Shown: positions 9,578 to 19,216, counted from the first letter of the stretch. The stretch is 64,000 nt of DNA from Pseudomonadota bacterium (GCA_023451825.1 JAEXYA010000051.1:1-64000); one strand, 5' to 3'. Made by a program: numbers and translations. The notes: generated from the letters alone by a model not told the origin.

Positions 9578-11245
9578 ATGACCTCTTCTTATCCGGGTGA
9601 GAAATACTATCCCAAAGGCGTGCGTTGGGACGCCCCGATTGCGCGCGGCACCTTGCCCGACCTGCTGGCCGATGCTGCACGTGATTATGGCGACCGCACC
9701 GCTATCGAATTCCGTGGCAAACCGATCTCTTTCCTCGATCTGCAGGCCCGCGCAGATATCGCCGCAGCGAGCTTCATGCGCGCAGGCCTTGGCCGCGGCG
9801 CCACCATTGCGCTCTTTCTCGGCAATACGCCGGACCATCCCGTCAATTTCTTCGGCGCACTGAAGGCTAGCGCGCGACTGGTGCATCTGTCGCCGCTGGA
9901 CGGCGAGATCGCGCTGTCGCACAAGCTGCAGGATTCCGGCGCGCGCGTGTTGGTGACCAGCAATCTCGCGGCGCTCCTGCCGATGGCGCTCAAGTTTCTC
10001 GACAAGGGCCTGCTCGACAAGCTTATCGTCTGCGAGGATGACGGCTGGGGCGCGATCGGCACGCAGCAATTGCCACTGCCGGACAATTCGAAGATCGTCA
10101 CCTTCCGCAATTTCACCGCTGGCGCCACGCCGCCGGCCGAATGGCCGAACATCTCGCCGGATGACGTCGCGTTGCTGCAATATACCGGCGGTACCACAGG
10201 CCTGCCGAAAGGCGCGATGCTGAGCCATAGCAATCTCACTTCGGCAGTGGCGATCTACAATGTCTGGGGCGCGCCATCGCGTGCCGAGCGCAACCGCGTC
10301 GAGCGCGTCATCTGCACGCTGCCACTGTTCCATATCTACGCGCTGACCGTCATCCTGCTCGGCCGCATCAGCGTCGGCGACACCATCTCGCTGCATCAGC
10401 GCTTCGATGTTACCGGCGTGCTGGATGACATCGAGAAAAAGAAAGCCACCGTATTCCCCGGCGTGCCCACCATGTGGATCGCCATCGCCGCCGATCCGTC
10501 GTTGGAAACGCGCGACCTGTCGTCGCTCGCGGTGGCCAGTTCCGGCGGCGCGCCGCTTCCTGTCGAAGTCGCGCGCCTGTTCGAGAACAAGACGGGGCTC
10601 AAGCTAAAGAGCGGTTGGGGCATGACCGAGACCTGCTCGCCCGGCACGGCACATTCGGCGGAAGGCCTCGACAAGCCCGGCTCGATCGGCCTCGCACTGC
10701 CCGGCATCGCACTCGATGTCGTCTCGTTGGAAGACCCATCCCAAGTGCTCGGCACCGGCGAGACCGGCGAGATCCGCATCAAGGGGCCGAACGTCACCAA
10801 AGGCTACTGGAATCGCCCGCAGGAAACCGCGGAAGCCTTTGTCGGCGATCGCTTCCTTACCGGTGACATCGGGTACATGGATGAGGACGGCTATTTCTAT
10901 CTGGTCGATCGCAAGAAGGACATGATCATCTCCGGCGGCTTCAATGTGTATCCGCAGATGATCGAGCAGGCGATCTACACGCATCCGGCCGTGCAGGAAG
11001 TCATTGTGATCGGTGTGAAGGATGATTATCGCGGCGAGGCGGCGAAAGCCTTTGTCTCGCTTCGCAAGGGCGCTGACCCATTCACCGCCGATGATCTGCG
11101 CGCGTTCCTGACCGGAAAGCTGGGCAAGCACGAATTGCCTGCTGCCGTCGAATTCATGACCGATTTGCCGCGCACCCCGGTCGGAAAACTCTCGCGTCAC
11201 GCCTTGCGTGACCTGATCGCTACGCCCACACTCAGCCAACAATAA
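9578..11245 (+). CDS. pimA: AMP-forming acyl-CoA ligase (PimA-like)
   Basis: This 555-residue enzyme of the ANL family activates a carboxylic acid to its CoA thioester through an acyl-adenylate. It has the AMP-binding P-loop YTGGTTGLPKGAMLSH near residue 205, the GWGMTETC motif near residue 345, the TGDIGYMDEDGYFYLVDRKK hinge region near residue 430 and the C-terminal catalytic lysine context TPVGKLSRHALRD. Gene order (F-A-B-C-D) matches the R. palustris pim operon, where PimA takes dicarboxylic and fatty acids. The exact chain-length preference cannot be read here. It lies 116 bp after pimF and 17 bp before pimB. Confidence 0.88.
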   Translation: MTSSYPGEKYYPKGVRWDAPIARGTLPDLLADAARDYGDRTAIEFRGKPISFLDLQARADIAAASFMRAGLGRGATIALFLGNTPDHPVNFFGALKASARLVHLSPLDGEIALSHKLQDSGARVLVTSNLAALLPMALKFLDKGLLDKLIVCEDDGWGAIGTQQLPLPDNSKIVTFRNFTAGATPPAEWPNISPDDVALLQYTGGTTGLPKGAMLSHSNLTSAVAIYNVWGAPSRAERNRVERVICTLPLFHIYALTVILLGRISVGDTISLHQRFDVTGVLDDIEKKKATVFPGVPTMWIAIAADPSLETRDLSSLAVASSGGAPLPVEVARLFENKTGLKLKSGWGMTETCSPGTAHSAEGLDKPGSIGLALPGIALDVVSLEDPSQVLGTGETGEIRIKGPNVTKGYWNRPQETAEAFVGDRFLTGDIGYMDEDGYFYLVDRKKDMIISGGFNVYPQMIEQAIYTHPAVQEVIVIGVKDDYRGEAAKAFVSLRKGADPFTADDLRAFLTGKLGKHELPAAVEFMTDLPRTPVGKLSRHALRDLIATPTLSQQ

Positions 11246-11262
11246 AGACCTGGAGGATACAA

Positions 11263-12450
11263 ATGACCGACGCCGTCATCGTTTCAACCGCCCGTACCCC
11301 GATCGGCAAGGCCTATCGTGGCGCATTGAATGCCACCGAAGGCGCGACGCTGCTCGGCCATGCCATTGAGCATGCCGTCAAGCGCGCCGGTATCGATCCG
11401 AAGGAAGTCGAGGACGTGGTGATGGGCGCAGCCCTCCAGCAGGGCGCCACCGGCGGCAATATCGCGCGCAAGGCATTGCTGCGCGCCGGTCTTCCTGTGA
11501 CTGTCGCCGGCACCACCATCGATCGTCAGTGTGCCTCGGGCCTGCAGGCCATCGCGCTCGCAGCGCGTTCGGTGATCTTCGACGGTGTCGAGATTGCAGT
11601 CGGTGGGGGCGGCGAGTCGATCTCGCTGGTGCAGAACGACCACGCCAATAAATTCCATACCCAGGATCCGGCGCTGCTGAAGATCAAGGGCGACGTCTAT
11701 ATGCCGATGCTCGACACCGCCGAAACGGTGGCGAAGCGCTACAACATCTCGCGTGAGAAGCAGGACGAATACGGCCTCGAAAGCCAGCGCCGCACGGCAG
11801 CTGCCCAGCAGGGCGGCAAGTTCAACGACGAACTCGCGCCGATCACCACCAAGATGGCCGTGACCGACAAGGCGACCGGCGAAGTCACCATGAAGGACAT
11901 CACGCTGTCGCAGGACGAAGGCCCGCGTCCGGAAACGACTGCCGAGGGTCTCGCCGGCCTCAAGGCCGTGCGCGGCGAAGGTTTTACCATCACCGCCGGC
12001 AATGCCTCGCAGCTCTCGGACGGCGCCAGCGCTACCGTGATCATGAGCGACAAGCTCGCGGCTTCGAAGGGCCTCAAGCCGCTCGGCATTTTCCGCGGCT
12101 TCGTTTCGGCCGGTTGCGAGCCGGATGAAATGGGCATCGGACCCGTGTTCGCGGTGCCGCGCCTGCTCAAGCGTCATGGCCTCACGGTGGATGACATCGA
12201 TCTCTGGGAGCTCAACGAAGCTTTCGCCGTGCAGGTGATCTATTGCCGCGACAAGCTCGGCATCGATCCGGCGAAGCTCAACGTCAATGGCGGCGCCATC
12301 TCGGTCGGCCATCCCTATGGCATGTCGGGCGCGCGTCTCGCCGGCCACGCCTTGATCGAAGGCCGTCGCCGCAAGGCGAAATATGCCGTCGTCACCATGT
12401 GCGTCGGCGGTGGCATGGGCTCCGCCGGCCTGCTCGAAATCGTTCAGTAA
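11263..12450 (+). CDS. pimB: Acetyl-CoA acyltransferase, thiolase (PimB-like)
   Basis: This 395-residue thiolase cleaves 3-ketoacyl-CoA to acetyl-CoA and a shortened acyl-CoA. The nucleophilic cysteine lies in TIDRQCASGLQAIALAARS near residue 90. The catalytic histidine is in NGGAISVGHPYGMSGAR near residue 350 and the second cysteine in VTMCVGGGMGSAGL near residue 380. GGAGGATACAA precedes the ATG. It stands 17 bp after the acyl-CoA ligase and 24 bp before the first acyl-CoA dehydrogenase, consistent with one transcript. Confidence 0.92.
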   Translation: MTDAVIVSTARTPIGKAYRGALNATEGATLLGHAIEHAVKRAGIDPKEVEDVVMGAALQQGATGGNIARKALLRAGLPVTVAGTTIDRQCASGLQAIALAARSVIFDGVEIAVGGGGESISLVQNDHANKFHTQDPALLKIKGDVYMPMLDTAETVAKRYNISREKQDEYGLESQRRTAAAQQGGKFNDELAPITTKMAVTDKATGEVTMKDITLSQDEGPRPETTAEGLAGLKAVRGEGFTITAGNASQLSDGASATVIMSDKLAASKGLKPLGIFRGFVSAGCEPDEMGIGPVFAVPRLLKRHGLTVDDIDLWELNEAFAVQVIYCRDKLGIDPAKLNVNGGAISVGHPYGMSGARLAGHALIEGRRRKAKYAVVTMCVGGGMGSAGLLEIVQ

Positions 12451-12474
12451 TCAACTCGTCTCAAGGAGGATCCG

Positions 12475-13662
12475 ATGGATCTGAGTTTCAATCCGGAAGA
12501 AGTCGCGTTTCGCGAGGAAGTGCGCAAGTTCTTCCATGAAAGTATCGACCCTGTCGTGCGCAAGAAGCTGCAGGAAGGCCATCACACCAGCAAGGAAGAC
12601 CTGGTGAACTGGCAGCGCACGCTCAACAAGAAGGGCTGGGCCGTCCCGCATTGGCCGAAGGAATATGGTGGCACCGGCTGGAGCGCCGCCAAGCAGTACA
12701 TCTTCCTGGAAGAGCTGCAGAAGACCCCGGCGCCGCCGCCGCTGCCGTTTGGCGTCAACATGGTTGGCCCGGTGATCTACACGTTTGGCAATGAGCAGCA
12801 GAAGAAGCACTTCCTGCCGCGCATCGCCAATATGGATGACTGGTGGTGCCAGGGCTTCTCGGAGCCGGGCTCGGGGTCGGACCTCGCCTCGCTGAAGACC
12901 ACGGCTAAGAAGAAGGGCGACACCTGGATCGTCAACGGCCAGAAGACCTGGACCACGCTGGCGCAGCATGCCGACTGGATCTTCTGCCTCTGCCGCACCG
13001 ATCCCGATGCGAAGAAGCAGTCGGGCATCTCCTTCATCCTCATCGACATGAAGTCGAAGGGCATCACCGTCCGTCCGATCCAGACCATCGATGGCGGCGT
13101 CGAAGTCAACGAAGTGTTCTTCGATGAAGTCGTGGTGCCCGCCGAAAATCTCGTCGGCGAGGAAAACAAGGGCTGGGATTATGCCAAATTCCTGCTCGGC
13201 AATGAGCGCGTCAACATTGCCCGCGTCGGTATGTCGAAGGAGCGCATCCGCCGCATCAAGGAATTGGCCTCCAGCGTGATGTCGGGTGACAAGCCGCTGA
13301 TCGAGGATCCCCAGTTCCGCCAGAAGCTGGCGGCCACCGAGATCGAGCTGAAGGCGCTCGAACTGACGCAGATGCGCGTCGTTGCGGCGGAAGGCAAGCA
13401 CGGCAAGGGCAAGCCGGATCCGGCCTCGTCGATCCTCAAGATCAAGGGCTCGGAAATCCAGCAGACGCTCACCGAGCTGCTGCTCGAAGTCACCGGCCCG
13501 TTCGCGCTGCCTTTCCAGCCGGAAGGGGAAGGCCAGAACGAGGAGACCGATTGGGCCTCGCCGATCGCACCGACCTATTTCAACTACCGCAAGGTATCGA
13601 TCTATGGCGGCTCCAACGAGATCCAGCGCAACATCATCGCGAAAGCGGTGCTGGGGCTTTGA
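12475..13662 (+). CDS. pimC: Acyl-CoA dehydrogenase, large-subunit type (PimC-like)
   Basis: This 395-residue flavoprotein introduces the 2,3 double bond into an acyl-CoA. It starts MDLSFNPEEVAFREEVRKFF behind a strong AAGGAGGATCCG site. It carries the FAD/substrate stretch WCQGFSEPGSGSDLASLKT and the C-terminal signature YGGSNEIQRNIIAKAVLGL. In R. palustris the pim operon encodes two acyl-CoA dehydrogenase subunits in this order, described as large and small subunits of pimeloyl-CoA dehydrogenase. A palindromic repeat in the 176-bp gap separates it from its partner pimD. Confidence 0.9.
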   Translation: MDLSFNPEEVAFREEVRKFFHESIDPVVRKKLQEGHHTSKEDLVNWQRTLNKKGWAVPHWPKEYGGTGWSAAKQYIFLEELQKTPAPPPLPFGVNMVGPVIYTFGNEQQKKHFLPRIANMDDWWCQGFSEPGSGSDLASLKTTAKKKGDTWIVNGQKTWTTLAQHADWIFCLCRTDPDAKKQSGISFILIDMKSKGITVRPIQTIDGGVEVNEVFFDEVVVPAENLVGEENKGWDYAKFLLGNERVNIARVGMSKERIRRIKELASSVMSGDKPLIEDPQFRQKLAATEIELKALELTQMRVVAAEGKHGKGKPDPASSILKIKGSEIQQTLTELLLEVTGPFALPFQPEGEGQNEETDWASPIAPTYFNYRKVSIYGGSNEIQRNIIAKAVLGL

Positions 13663-13686
13663 TCTGACAAAACACGACCCTCTCCA

Positions 13687-13775
13687 CGTCATTGCGAGGA
13701 GCGAAGCGACGCGGCAATCCAGAAAGCCAAGAAGCAGACTGGATTGCTTCGTCGCAAGAGCTCCTCGCAATGACG
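13687..13775. repeat. Palindromic repeat family A, copy 1
   Basis: The element begins CGTCATTGCGAGGAGCG and ends GCTCCTCGCAATGACG, with internal GCAATCCAG and CTGGATTGC arms, so the whole 89 bp can fold into one long hairpin. The same family recurs at 15032-15119, 36076-36152 and 60990-61075. Here it separates pimC and pimD inside an operon, so it would be transcribed. Confidence 0.9.
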
Positions 13776-13838
13776 GGGGAGACGCGAGCGCACCAAATTC
13801 AACACACGCGCGATGCGCGCGATCCGAGAGAAAAGAAA

Positions 13839-14981
13839 ATGGATTTTGATCTTTCCGAGGAGCAACGGCTTCTCAAAGACAGCGTGGACGGCCTTCTGAA
13901 GGCGTCCTACGATTTCGAGAACCGCAAGAAGTATCGCGCCGAAGTGGGCGGCTACAGCAAGAACATCTGGGGCAAGTTCGCGGAGCAGGGCCTGCTCGGC
14001 CTGCCATTCAGCGAAGAGGATGGCGGCTTCGGCGCCGGTCCGATCGAAACCATGATCGTGATGGAAGCGCTCGGCCGCAATCTTGTGGTCGAGCCCTATC
14101 TCGACACAGTGGTGCTCGGTGGCGGCTTTTTGCGTCGCGGTTCGGCCGAACAGCGCGCTGAGCATCTGCCGGGGATCATCGACGGCTCGAAGACTTTGGC
14201 TTTCGCCCAGGTCGAGCGCAATTCGCGCTTTGAGCTTGGCAATGTTTCGACGTCTGCGAATAAGAGCGGTTCGGGCTACACCCTGTCCGGCGAGAAGTTC
14301 GTCGTCGGTCACGGCGATACGGCTGACACGCTGATCGTCACCGCGCGCACCGCTGGCGGCCAGCGCGATGCCAAGGGCGTCGGCGCGTTCCTCGTCCCGG
14401 CGAATGCCAAGGGCGTCGATATCCGCGGCTACGAGACCCAGGACGGCAGCCGGGCAGCTGACATCAAGTTCGACAATGTCGAGGTGGGCTCTGACGCCGT
14501 GATCGGCGACGCCGAGAACGGTCTCGCGATCATCGATCAGGTGGTCGACGACGCCCGTATCGCGCTCTGCGCCGAAGCGGTCGGCGCGATGGAAGAGGCG
14601 CTCAAGGTCTCGGTCGAATATATCAAGGAACGCAAGCAGTTCGGCGTTGCTATCGGCTCGTTCCAGGCGCTGCAGCACCGCGCGGCCGACATGTTCACCG
14701 CGCTGGAGACCGCGCGCAGCATGAGCTTCCTGGCCTCGATGGCGTCGAGCTACACCGATCTCGAGGATCGCGCCAAGACGGTCGCCGCTGCGAAGGTGCA
14801 GATCGGCCGCTCCGCGCGCTTCGTCGGCCAGGGCGGCGTGCAACTGCATGGCGGCGTCGGCGTGACCATGGAGTATCGCATCGGCCATTACTTCAAGCGG
14901 CTGACCATGATCGAGCAGCAATTCGGCGATGCCGATTTCCACCTCCGCCGTGTCGCCGCGGCCGGTGGCATCACCGAGTAA
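13839..14981 (+). CDS. pimD: Acyl-CoA dehydrogenase, small-subunit type (PimD-like)
   Basis: This 380-residue flavoprotein starts MDFDLSEEQRLLKDSVDGLL; the frame runs upstream through the repeat to 13692, but those codons are repeat-derived. It has the three acyl-CoA dehydrogenase domains (helical N-terminus, beta middle with YTLSGEKFVVGHGDTADTLI, helical C-terminus with FVGQGGVQLHGGVGVTMEYR). It ends near the FGDADFHLRRVA region without the NEIQR signature of PimC, as expected for the partner subunit. It is the last gene before a strong terminator; no pimE (enoyl-CoA hydratase) follows. Confidence 0.88.
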   Translation: MDFDLSEEQRLLKDSVDGLLKASYDFENRKKYRAEVGGYSKNIWGKFAEQGLLGLPFSEEDGGFGAGPIETMIVMEALGRNLVVEPYLDTVVLGGGFLRRGSAEQRAEHLPGIIDGSKTLAFAQVERNSRFELGNVSTSANKSGSGYTLSGEKFVVGHGDTADTLIVTARTAGGQRDAKGVGAFLVPANAKGVDIRGYETQDGSRAADIKFDNVEVGSDAVIGDAENGLAIIDQVVDDARIALCAEAVGAMEEALKVSVEYIKERKQFGVAIGSFQALQHRAADMFTALETARSMSFLASMASSYTDLEDRAKTVAAAKVQIGRSARFVGQGGVQLHGGVGVTMEYRIGHYFKRLTMIEQQFGDADFHLRRVAAAGGITE

Positions 14982-14999
14982 GCGCTAATTTTGCTGAAA

Positions 15000-15030
15000 C
15001 GCCCGGCCATGTGCCGGGCGTTTTTCGTTT
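15000..15030 (+). terminator. Rho-independent terminator of the pim operon
   Basis: A perfect 8-bp stem CGCCCGGC / GCCGGGCG (15000-15007 and 15013-15020) with loop CATGT is followed by TTTTTCGTTT. It lies 18 bp after the pimD stop. Confidence 0.92.
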
Positions 15031-15031
15031 C

Positions 15032-15119
15032 CGTCATTGCGAGGAGCGCAGCGACGAAGCAATCCAGACGTGCGAAGGAAAGCTGGATTGCTTCGTCGCA
15101 AGGGCTCCTCGCAATGACG
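15032..15119. repeat. Palindromic repeat family A, copy 2
   Basis: It begins CGTCATTGCGAGGAGCGCAG and ends GGGCTCCTCGCAATGACG, with ATTGCTTCGTCGCAAG in the right arm. It lies directly after the pimD terminator and before the convergent trmL gene, the usual intergenic position of this family. Confidence 0.9.
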
Positions 15120-15125
15120 GCGGTG

Positions 15126-15575
15126 TTAACCCCGCGTCTGCCGCAGCGCTTCGCCAAGCGCCATCGCGACGGTCATGGCCAGATTGATCGAACGCAGGCT
15201 CTCCCGCATCGGAATGACCACGCGGCTATCGGCGGCATTCGCGACATCCTCCGGCACACCGGCGCTTTCGCGGCCGAATAGCAGGATCTCGTCCTCGGAA
15301 TAGCTATGCGTCAGATAGGGCTCCGCGCCCTTCGTGGTGAACAGCGCGAGTTTGTGGCCGGCGTCGCGGCGCCACTCGTCAAAATGCCGCCACGAGATGT
15401 GCCGGACGATCGCGACTTGATCGAGATAATCCATCCCCGCACGCCGGAAATGCCGATCGGAGATCGGAAAGCCGGCCGGCTCGATGATATGTGCCTCCAC
15501 GTCAAGACAGGCACACAGGCGCAGGATCGTGCCGGTGTTTTGCGGGATGTCGGGCTGATAGAGGGCGATGCGCAT
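15126..15575 (-). CDS. trmL: tRNA (cytidine(34)-2'-O)-methyltransferase TrmL
   Basis: This 149-residue SPOUT methyltransferase modifies the wobble ribose of certain leucine tRNAs using S-adenosylmethionine. The start MRIALYQPDIPQNTGTILRL is the family N-terminus; a frame extends 22 codons further upstream without homology-like content. The trefoil-knot motifs ILLFGRESAGVPEDV and VIPMRESLRSINLAMTVAMA are present. The length is normal for TrmL. It converges with the pim operon. Confidence 0.93.
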   Translation of the reverse strand: MRIALYQPDIPQNTGTILRLCACLDVEAHIIEPAGFPISDRHFRRAGMDYLDQVAIVRHISWRHFDEWRRDAGHKLALFTTKGAEPYLTHSYSEDEILLFGRESAGVPEDVANAADSRVVIPMRESLRSINLAMTVAMALGEALRQTRG

Positions 15576-15650
15576 CCGATGCCGATAGCCGGATAGGGCA
15601 GCCGTCGCAAGCTGCCGGGACGATATCGCGCGTCCCGGCATTGTTTTTGA

Positions 15651-17324
15651 TCACGCGGCGCGGACGTTGTTCAGGAAACGGCTGACTTCCTGCTTCAAGC
15701 GGTTACTGTCCTGCGATAGCGACTGAGCAGCCGACAGCACCTGCGACGACGCCGATCCGGTCTCGGACGCCCCGCGCTGCACGTCGGTCACATTGGTCGA
15801 TACCTGCATGGTGCCTTGGGCCGCCTGCTGCACGTTGCGGGAAATCTCCTGCGTCGCCGCGCCTTGTTCTTCGACCGCGGAGGCGATGGTCGAGGCGATT
15901 TCCGACATCCGGCCGATCGTGTCGCCGATCTGCTTGATCGCACCGACAGACTGCTGCGTCGCATCCTGGATGCTAGCAATCTGCTGACTGATTTCGCCGG
16001 TGGCTTTCGCGGTTTGCTCGGCCAGTGCCTTCACCTCTGACGCGACCACGGCAAAGCCGCGGCCGGCTTCGCCGGCACGCGCCGCCTCGATGGTTGCGTT
16101 GAGCGCCAGCAAATTCGTCTGGCCTGCAATGGTATTGATGAGTTCGACCACGTCGCCGATGCGCGCCGCGGCCTGGGCAAGCTCGCTGACCCGGTCATTG
16201 GTGGCGCGTGCCTGATCGACGGCCCTCCCGGCAATATCGGCAGACTCCTGCACCTGGCGGCTGATCTCGTTCACCGATGAGGCCATTTCTTCGCTCGCGG
16301 ACGCGACTGACTGGACGTTGCTGGACGCCTGCGCCGACGCTGCAGCAACGGTTGTGGCGAGCATCTGCGAACGTCCCGCAGTCGCGGTCAGCGTAGTCGC
16401 CGATGCTTCGAGCCCGCTCGAGGCCGTCGAGACTGTTTCGACGATCTCGCCGACGGCAGCTTCGAACTCATCGGCAAGGCGCTGCATGTCAGTCTTTCGC
16501 TGGATTGCCGCGTGCCGTTCAGCCTCCTTTTTGTCTTCCTCCATCTGGCGAACGCGCAATCCGTTATCCTTGAATATCTGCAGCGCCTTGGCCATGTTGC
16601 CGATCTCGTCCCTGCGTGTCGCATAGACGATGGGTTCGTCGAGATTGCCGGCTGCGATCACGCTCATTGATGCGTTGAGATGGTGGAGTGGGCGCGTCAC
16701 GCGGAGGATCACCAGAGCTACGGAGGCAATGCCGATCAGTAGCGCAATCGATGCCAGCAAGATGGTGGTCGAGCGTGCCGAAGCATAGGTATTGCGTGCG
16801 TTCGCGACCGTCGCCGTGGCATTGGTGTTGCTGTAGTCGTTGCTGCGATCAAGCGTCTCCAGAGCGTCGTGGAACGGTTTTACAGTATTGAAAAGCGCGA
16901 TTGCGTCGGCGGATTTGCCGTTGGCGGAGAGGTTTATGACCTGTTTCTGAATGGCGAGATAGGCATTCCATTGCTGGACGAACGCCTCCCACATCGCCCG
17001 TTCGCTAGGCGATGAAATCTGCCCCTCATAGGCTTTGAAACTGGTAGCCATGCGTCCACCGAGAGTGGCGATCTGATTTTCGAGTTCGCGTCGTTGCTCC
17101 GGATCTGACGTCAGCAATGTGCGGGCTTCGTACTGCCTCGCACGGGTGATCAGATATTTGATCTCACCCAATGTTCTCACCGAGGGTAACCAACGGCTAC
17201 CGATCTCGTCGGTCCTCTGATTGATCGATTGCGACGTCGCAATGGCCATCAAGGCCTGACCGGCTATGAGGAGAACAAGTATCGACACGATTCCGATCAG
17301 CGTCGCTTTGAGCGTAATGCGCAT
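15651..17324 (-). CDS. Methyl-accepting chemotaxis protein with four-helix-bundle sensor
   Basis: This 557-residue transmembrane chemoreceptor signals to CheA/CheW. Membrane segments lie at about residues 8-30 and 186-207. The periplasmic region between them is helical, with WLPSVRTLGEIKYLITRARQ and the spacing of four-helix-bundle receptors. HAMP follows (RVTRPLHHLNASMSVIAAGN, about residues 208-262). The cytoplasmic hairpin carries the conserved tip GQTNLLALNATIEAARAGEA. There is no C-terminal CheR-docking pentapeptide. No chemotaxis operon lies nearby, so it is an orphan receptor; the ligand is unknown. Confidence 0.93.
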   Translation of the reverse strand: MRITLKATLIGIVSILVLLIAGQALMAIATSQSINQRTDEIGSRWLPSVRTLGEIKYLITRARQYEARTLLTSDPEQRRELENQIATLGGRMATSFKAYEGQISSPSERAMWEAFVQQWNAYLAIQKQVINLSANGKSADAIALFNTVKPFHDALETLDRSNDYSNTNATATVANARNTYASARSTTILLASIALLIGIASVALVILRVTRPLHHLNASMSVIAAGNLDEPIVYATRRDEIGNMAKALQIFKDNGLRVRQMEEDKKEAERHAAIQRKTDMQRLADEFEAAVGEIVETVSTASSGLEASATTLTATAGRSQMLATTVAAASAQASSNVQSVASASEEMASSVNEISRQVQESADIAGRAVDQARATNDRVSELAQAAARIGDVVELINTIAGQTNLLALNATIEAARAGEAGRGFAVVASEVKALAEQTAKATGEISQQIASIQDATQQSVGAIKQIGDTIGRMSEIASTIASAVEEQGAATQEISRNVQQAAQGTMQVSTNVTDVQRGASETGSASSQVLSAAQSLSQDSNRLKQEVSRFLNNVRAA

Positions 17325-17852
17325 GGATGCCCTCTTAAATATATGAGACAGCTACAAACTGCAGTGCGTAAAGAAAATGGAATCAGGGTTCGCTTTGCTT
17401 CGCGATTTGCCACGAGCATTGTGGATGCGCATTGATTCGCTATTAACAAACGCTCGTAATAGAGCGCCGCGGCTGCGACAGATCGCAGCAATACCTAGAT
17501 TAGCAAGCTAAAAATCAAAGCATAAGTAATGTGCCCGACACAGCGTGTGGCGTTGCTGTCTGCCGCGCCTGTTCGCTACGCGAAGGAGCAACGGTCAGAA
17601 ATTGGGCGTCGTCTGAGCGTGAAAGTGCGTGGAGCCCACGCCGCCGTGTCGCTTGGATCGTGACGGCGGGACATGTGGATTGCGTAATGGCGAAATCCGA
17701 TCCCGTGAATGAAAATGAATCGAGCGCGACAGCGTGAGCGATTCCGAACGAGCGCCGTTTCTGCTGCCGGAGATCGGCCGGTTTTTCCCGCTGGCATCGA
17801 GGGTGTATGCGTGGTGAGGTTGACACACCACGCATACGGTAATCGCGGACAG
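17325..17852. other. Intergenic region, 528 bp, no gene recognised
   Basis: Only short frames with no recognisable protein features occur here. The left part is the promoter region of the chemoreceptor gene and is locally AT-rich (17330-17420). The right end carries the inverted repeat at 17805-17837 behind the PepSY gene. Confidence 0.6.
17805..17837. repeat. Perfect inverted repeat after the PepSY gene
   Basis: GTATGCGTGGTG (17805-17816) and CACCACGCATAC (17826-17837) form a perfect 12-bp stem with a 9-base loop. It lies 15 bp beyond the stop codon of the minus-strand PepSY gene. No T-run follows on that strand, so it may protect the mRNA 3' end or terminate weakly. Confidence 0.65.
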
Positions 17853-19142
17853 TTATTCTGCCGGCGCGAGTCGCGTGTTCGCGTTCAATGTTGTGGCTTC
17901 GCGCACGCGCAGCCGCGCCCGCCGCTTCTTCCACCAGATCACCACGCCGGTCACCGATAGCGCCGCGACGACGAGGCCCATCAGCGAGATCAGGATGCGG
18001 CCAGGCAGGCCCAGGATGCGCCCCGAATGCAACGGGAACTGCATCTGCACGAAGATATCGGCAGCAGTGCCGACCCAAGGCAGCTTCTGGCCGAGCGGAC
18101 GACCGTCCTCGCTGTCGTAATACAGGAGGGCGGGACCGACACCGGCGGCGCCGTGGTCGTCGCCGGGTTCGAAGAACGACACCGTGTAAACGCCATGTGC
18201 CGGACCGTAGAACAGCGAGCCCACCGGCGTCGTCCAACCGCGCGCCTTGCCGTCCGCGATGCCGCGTTCGTAGATTTGCGCCCAGGTCATCTTCGGTTCG
18301 ATGGGGTTGTCGAGATGGCGATACTCACGTGTCTCGTAAGGTGACGGCGTGTAATCCGAAACCTTTTTCATCATGGGTGAGAACACCTCGAACCACAGAT
18401 TCAGCGAAAACGCCGTGAAGGCGACGATGAACAGCAGCGCCCAAGTCCAAAGGCTGAAGGCCCGGTGAATGTCGAAATTGATCCGATAGGTGCTTCCCGT
18501 GGTCTTGATCATCCAGGCCGGCTTCCAGCGCGCCCAAAAGCCCTTGCCCAGTTCGCGCGCGACAGATGGATCCGCACCGGCTTTCGCGCGCTTGCGCGAG
18601 GGCAGCGTCAGGTAGAAGCCGACGAAACAGTCGATGGTCCAGATGATGGCGATGATGCCGAGGATGCGCATGCCCCAGCGATCGCTGCCCCAGAATTCCG
18701 GGATATGCATCGTGTAGTGCAGCTTGTAGAGAAACGAGACGAAGTTCTCGCGGGTGACCGGCCAAACGGCGCCCCAATAGCGCTTGCCCAGCTCCTCGCC
18801 GGTGTTGGGATCGAGGAAGACCTGATTATAGTCGATCGAATAGCGCTTGCCGGTTGCCGGGTCGATGCGCGGCAGCACGAAGAACGAAAGCGACTCGTTC
18901 TTCTCCGGCGTCACGTTCATATGGATGACGCGGGCTTTCGGATCTCGCTGCTCGATCAGATTGGCGAGTTCGATCGACGGTTTGGCCGGACCCTGACTGG
19001 TGACGTCCTTGAGCTTGGCATTCAGCAGATCGTCAAGCTCGTGATCCCACGAGATGATCGCACCGGTCACGCCGGAAAAGAACAGGAAGGCTGCGGTCAA
19101 AAGGCCGGCCCAGCGATGCAGGCGCCCGAAAATCAATCTCAT
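17853..19142 (-). CDS. PepSY-domain membrane protein, probable iron-uptake accessory (PiuB/FpvG-like)
   Basis: This 429-residue inner-membrane protein belongs to the PepSY-associated transmembrane family. The N-terminus FGRLHRWAGLLTAAFLFFSG is the usual first membrane helix with conserved His-Arg; further segments occur near residues 145-170, 210-235 and 375-400. WGMRILGIIAIIWTIDCFVG and the C-terminal LMGLVVAALSVTGVVIWWKK fit the family. It lies downstream of a TonB-dependent siderophore receptor on the same strand. Such proteins are associated with reduction or processing of ferric siderophores (family knowledge); that role here is inferred from context. Confidence 0.82.
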   Translation of the reverse strand: MRLIFGRLHRWAGLLTAAFLFFSGVTGAIISWDHELDDLLNAKLKDVTSQGPAKPSIELANLIEQRDPKARVIHMNVTPEKNESLSFFVLPRIDPATGKRYSIDYNQVFLDPNTGEELGKRYWGAVWPVTRENFVSFLYKLHYTMHIPEFWGSDRWGMRILGIIAIIWTIDCFVGFYLTLPSRKRAKAGADPSVARELGKGFWARWKPAWMIKTTGSTYRINFDIHRAFSLWTWALLFIVAFTAFSLNLWFEVFSPMMKKVSDYTPSPYETREYRHLDNPIEPKMTWAQIYERGIADGKARGWTTPVGSLFYGPAHGVYTVSFFEPGDDHGAAGVGPALLYYDSEDGRPLGQKLPWVGTAADIFVQMQFPLHSGRILGLPGRILISLMGLVVAALSVTGVVIWWKKRRARLRVREATTLNANTRLAPAE

Positions 19143-19179
19143 GGCGTTCCGCCCATGTTGTTGTGATCTGTTTTAACTA

Positions 19180-19216
19180 CCAAAGATAAACACCGCCGGT
19201 CGAGAGACCGGCGGTG
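19180..19216 (-). terminator. Rho-independent terminator after the TonB receptor gene
   Basis: A perfect 11-bp stem CACCGCCGGTC / GACCGGCGGTG (19191-19201, 19206-19216) with a GAGA loop on the plus strand is followed on the minus strand by TTTATCTTTGG. It lies between the receptor and the PepSY gene, so PepSY expression needs read-through or its own promoter. Confidence 0.8.

Noticed and set aside
17531..17831. Several overlapping short frames on both strands
   Set aside because: No consistent ribosome-binding sites or protein features, and the frames mutually exclude one another.
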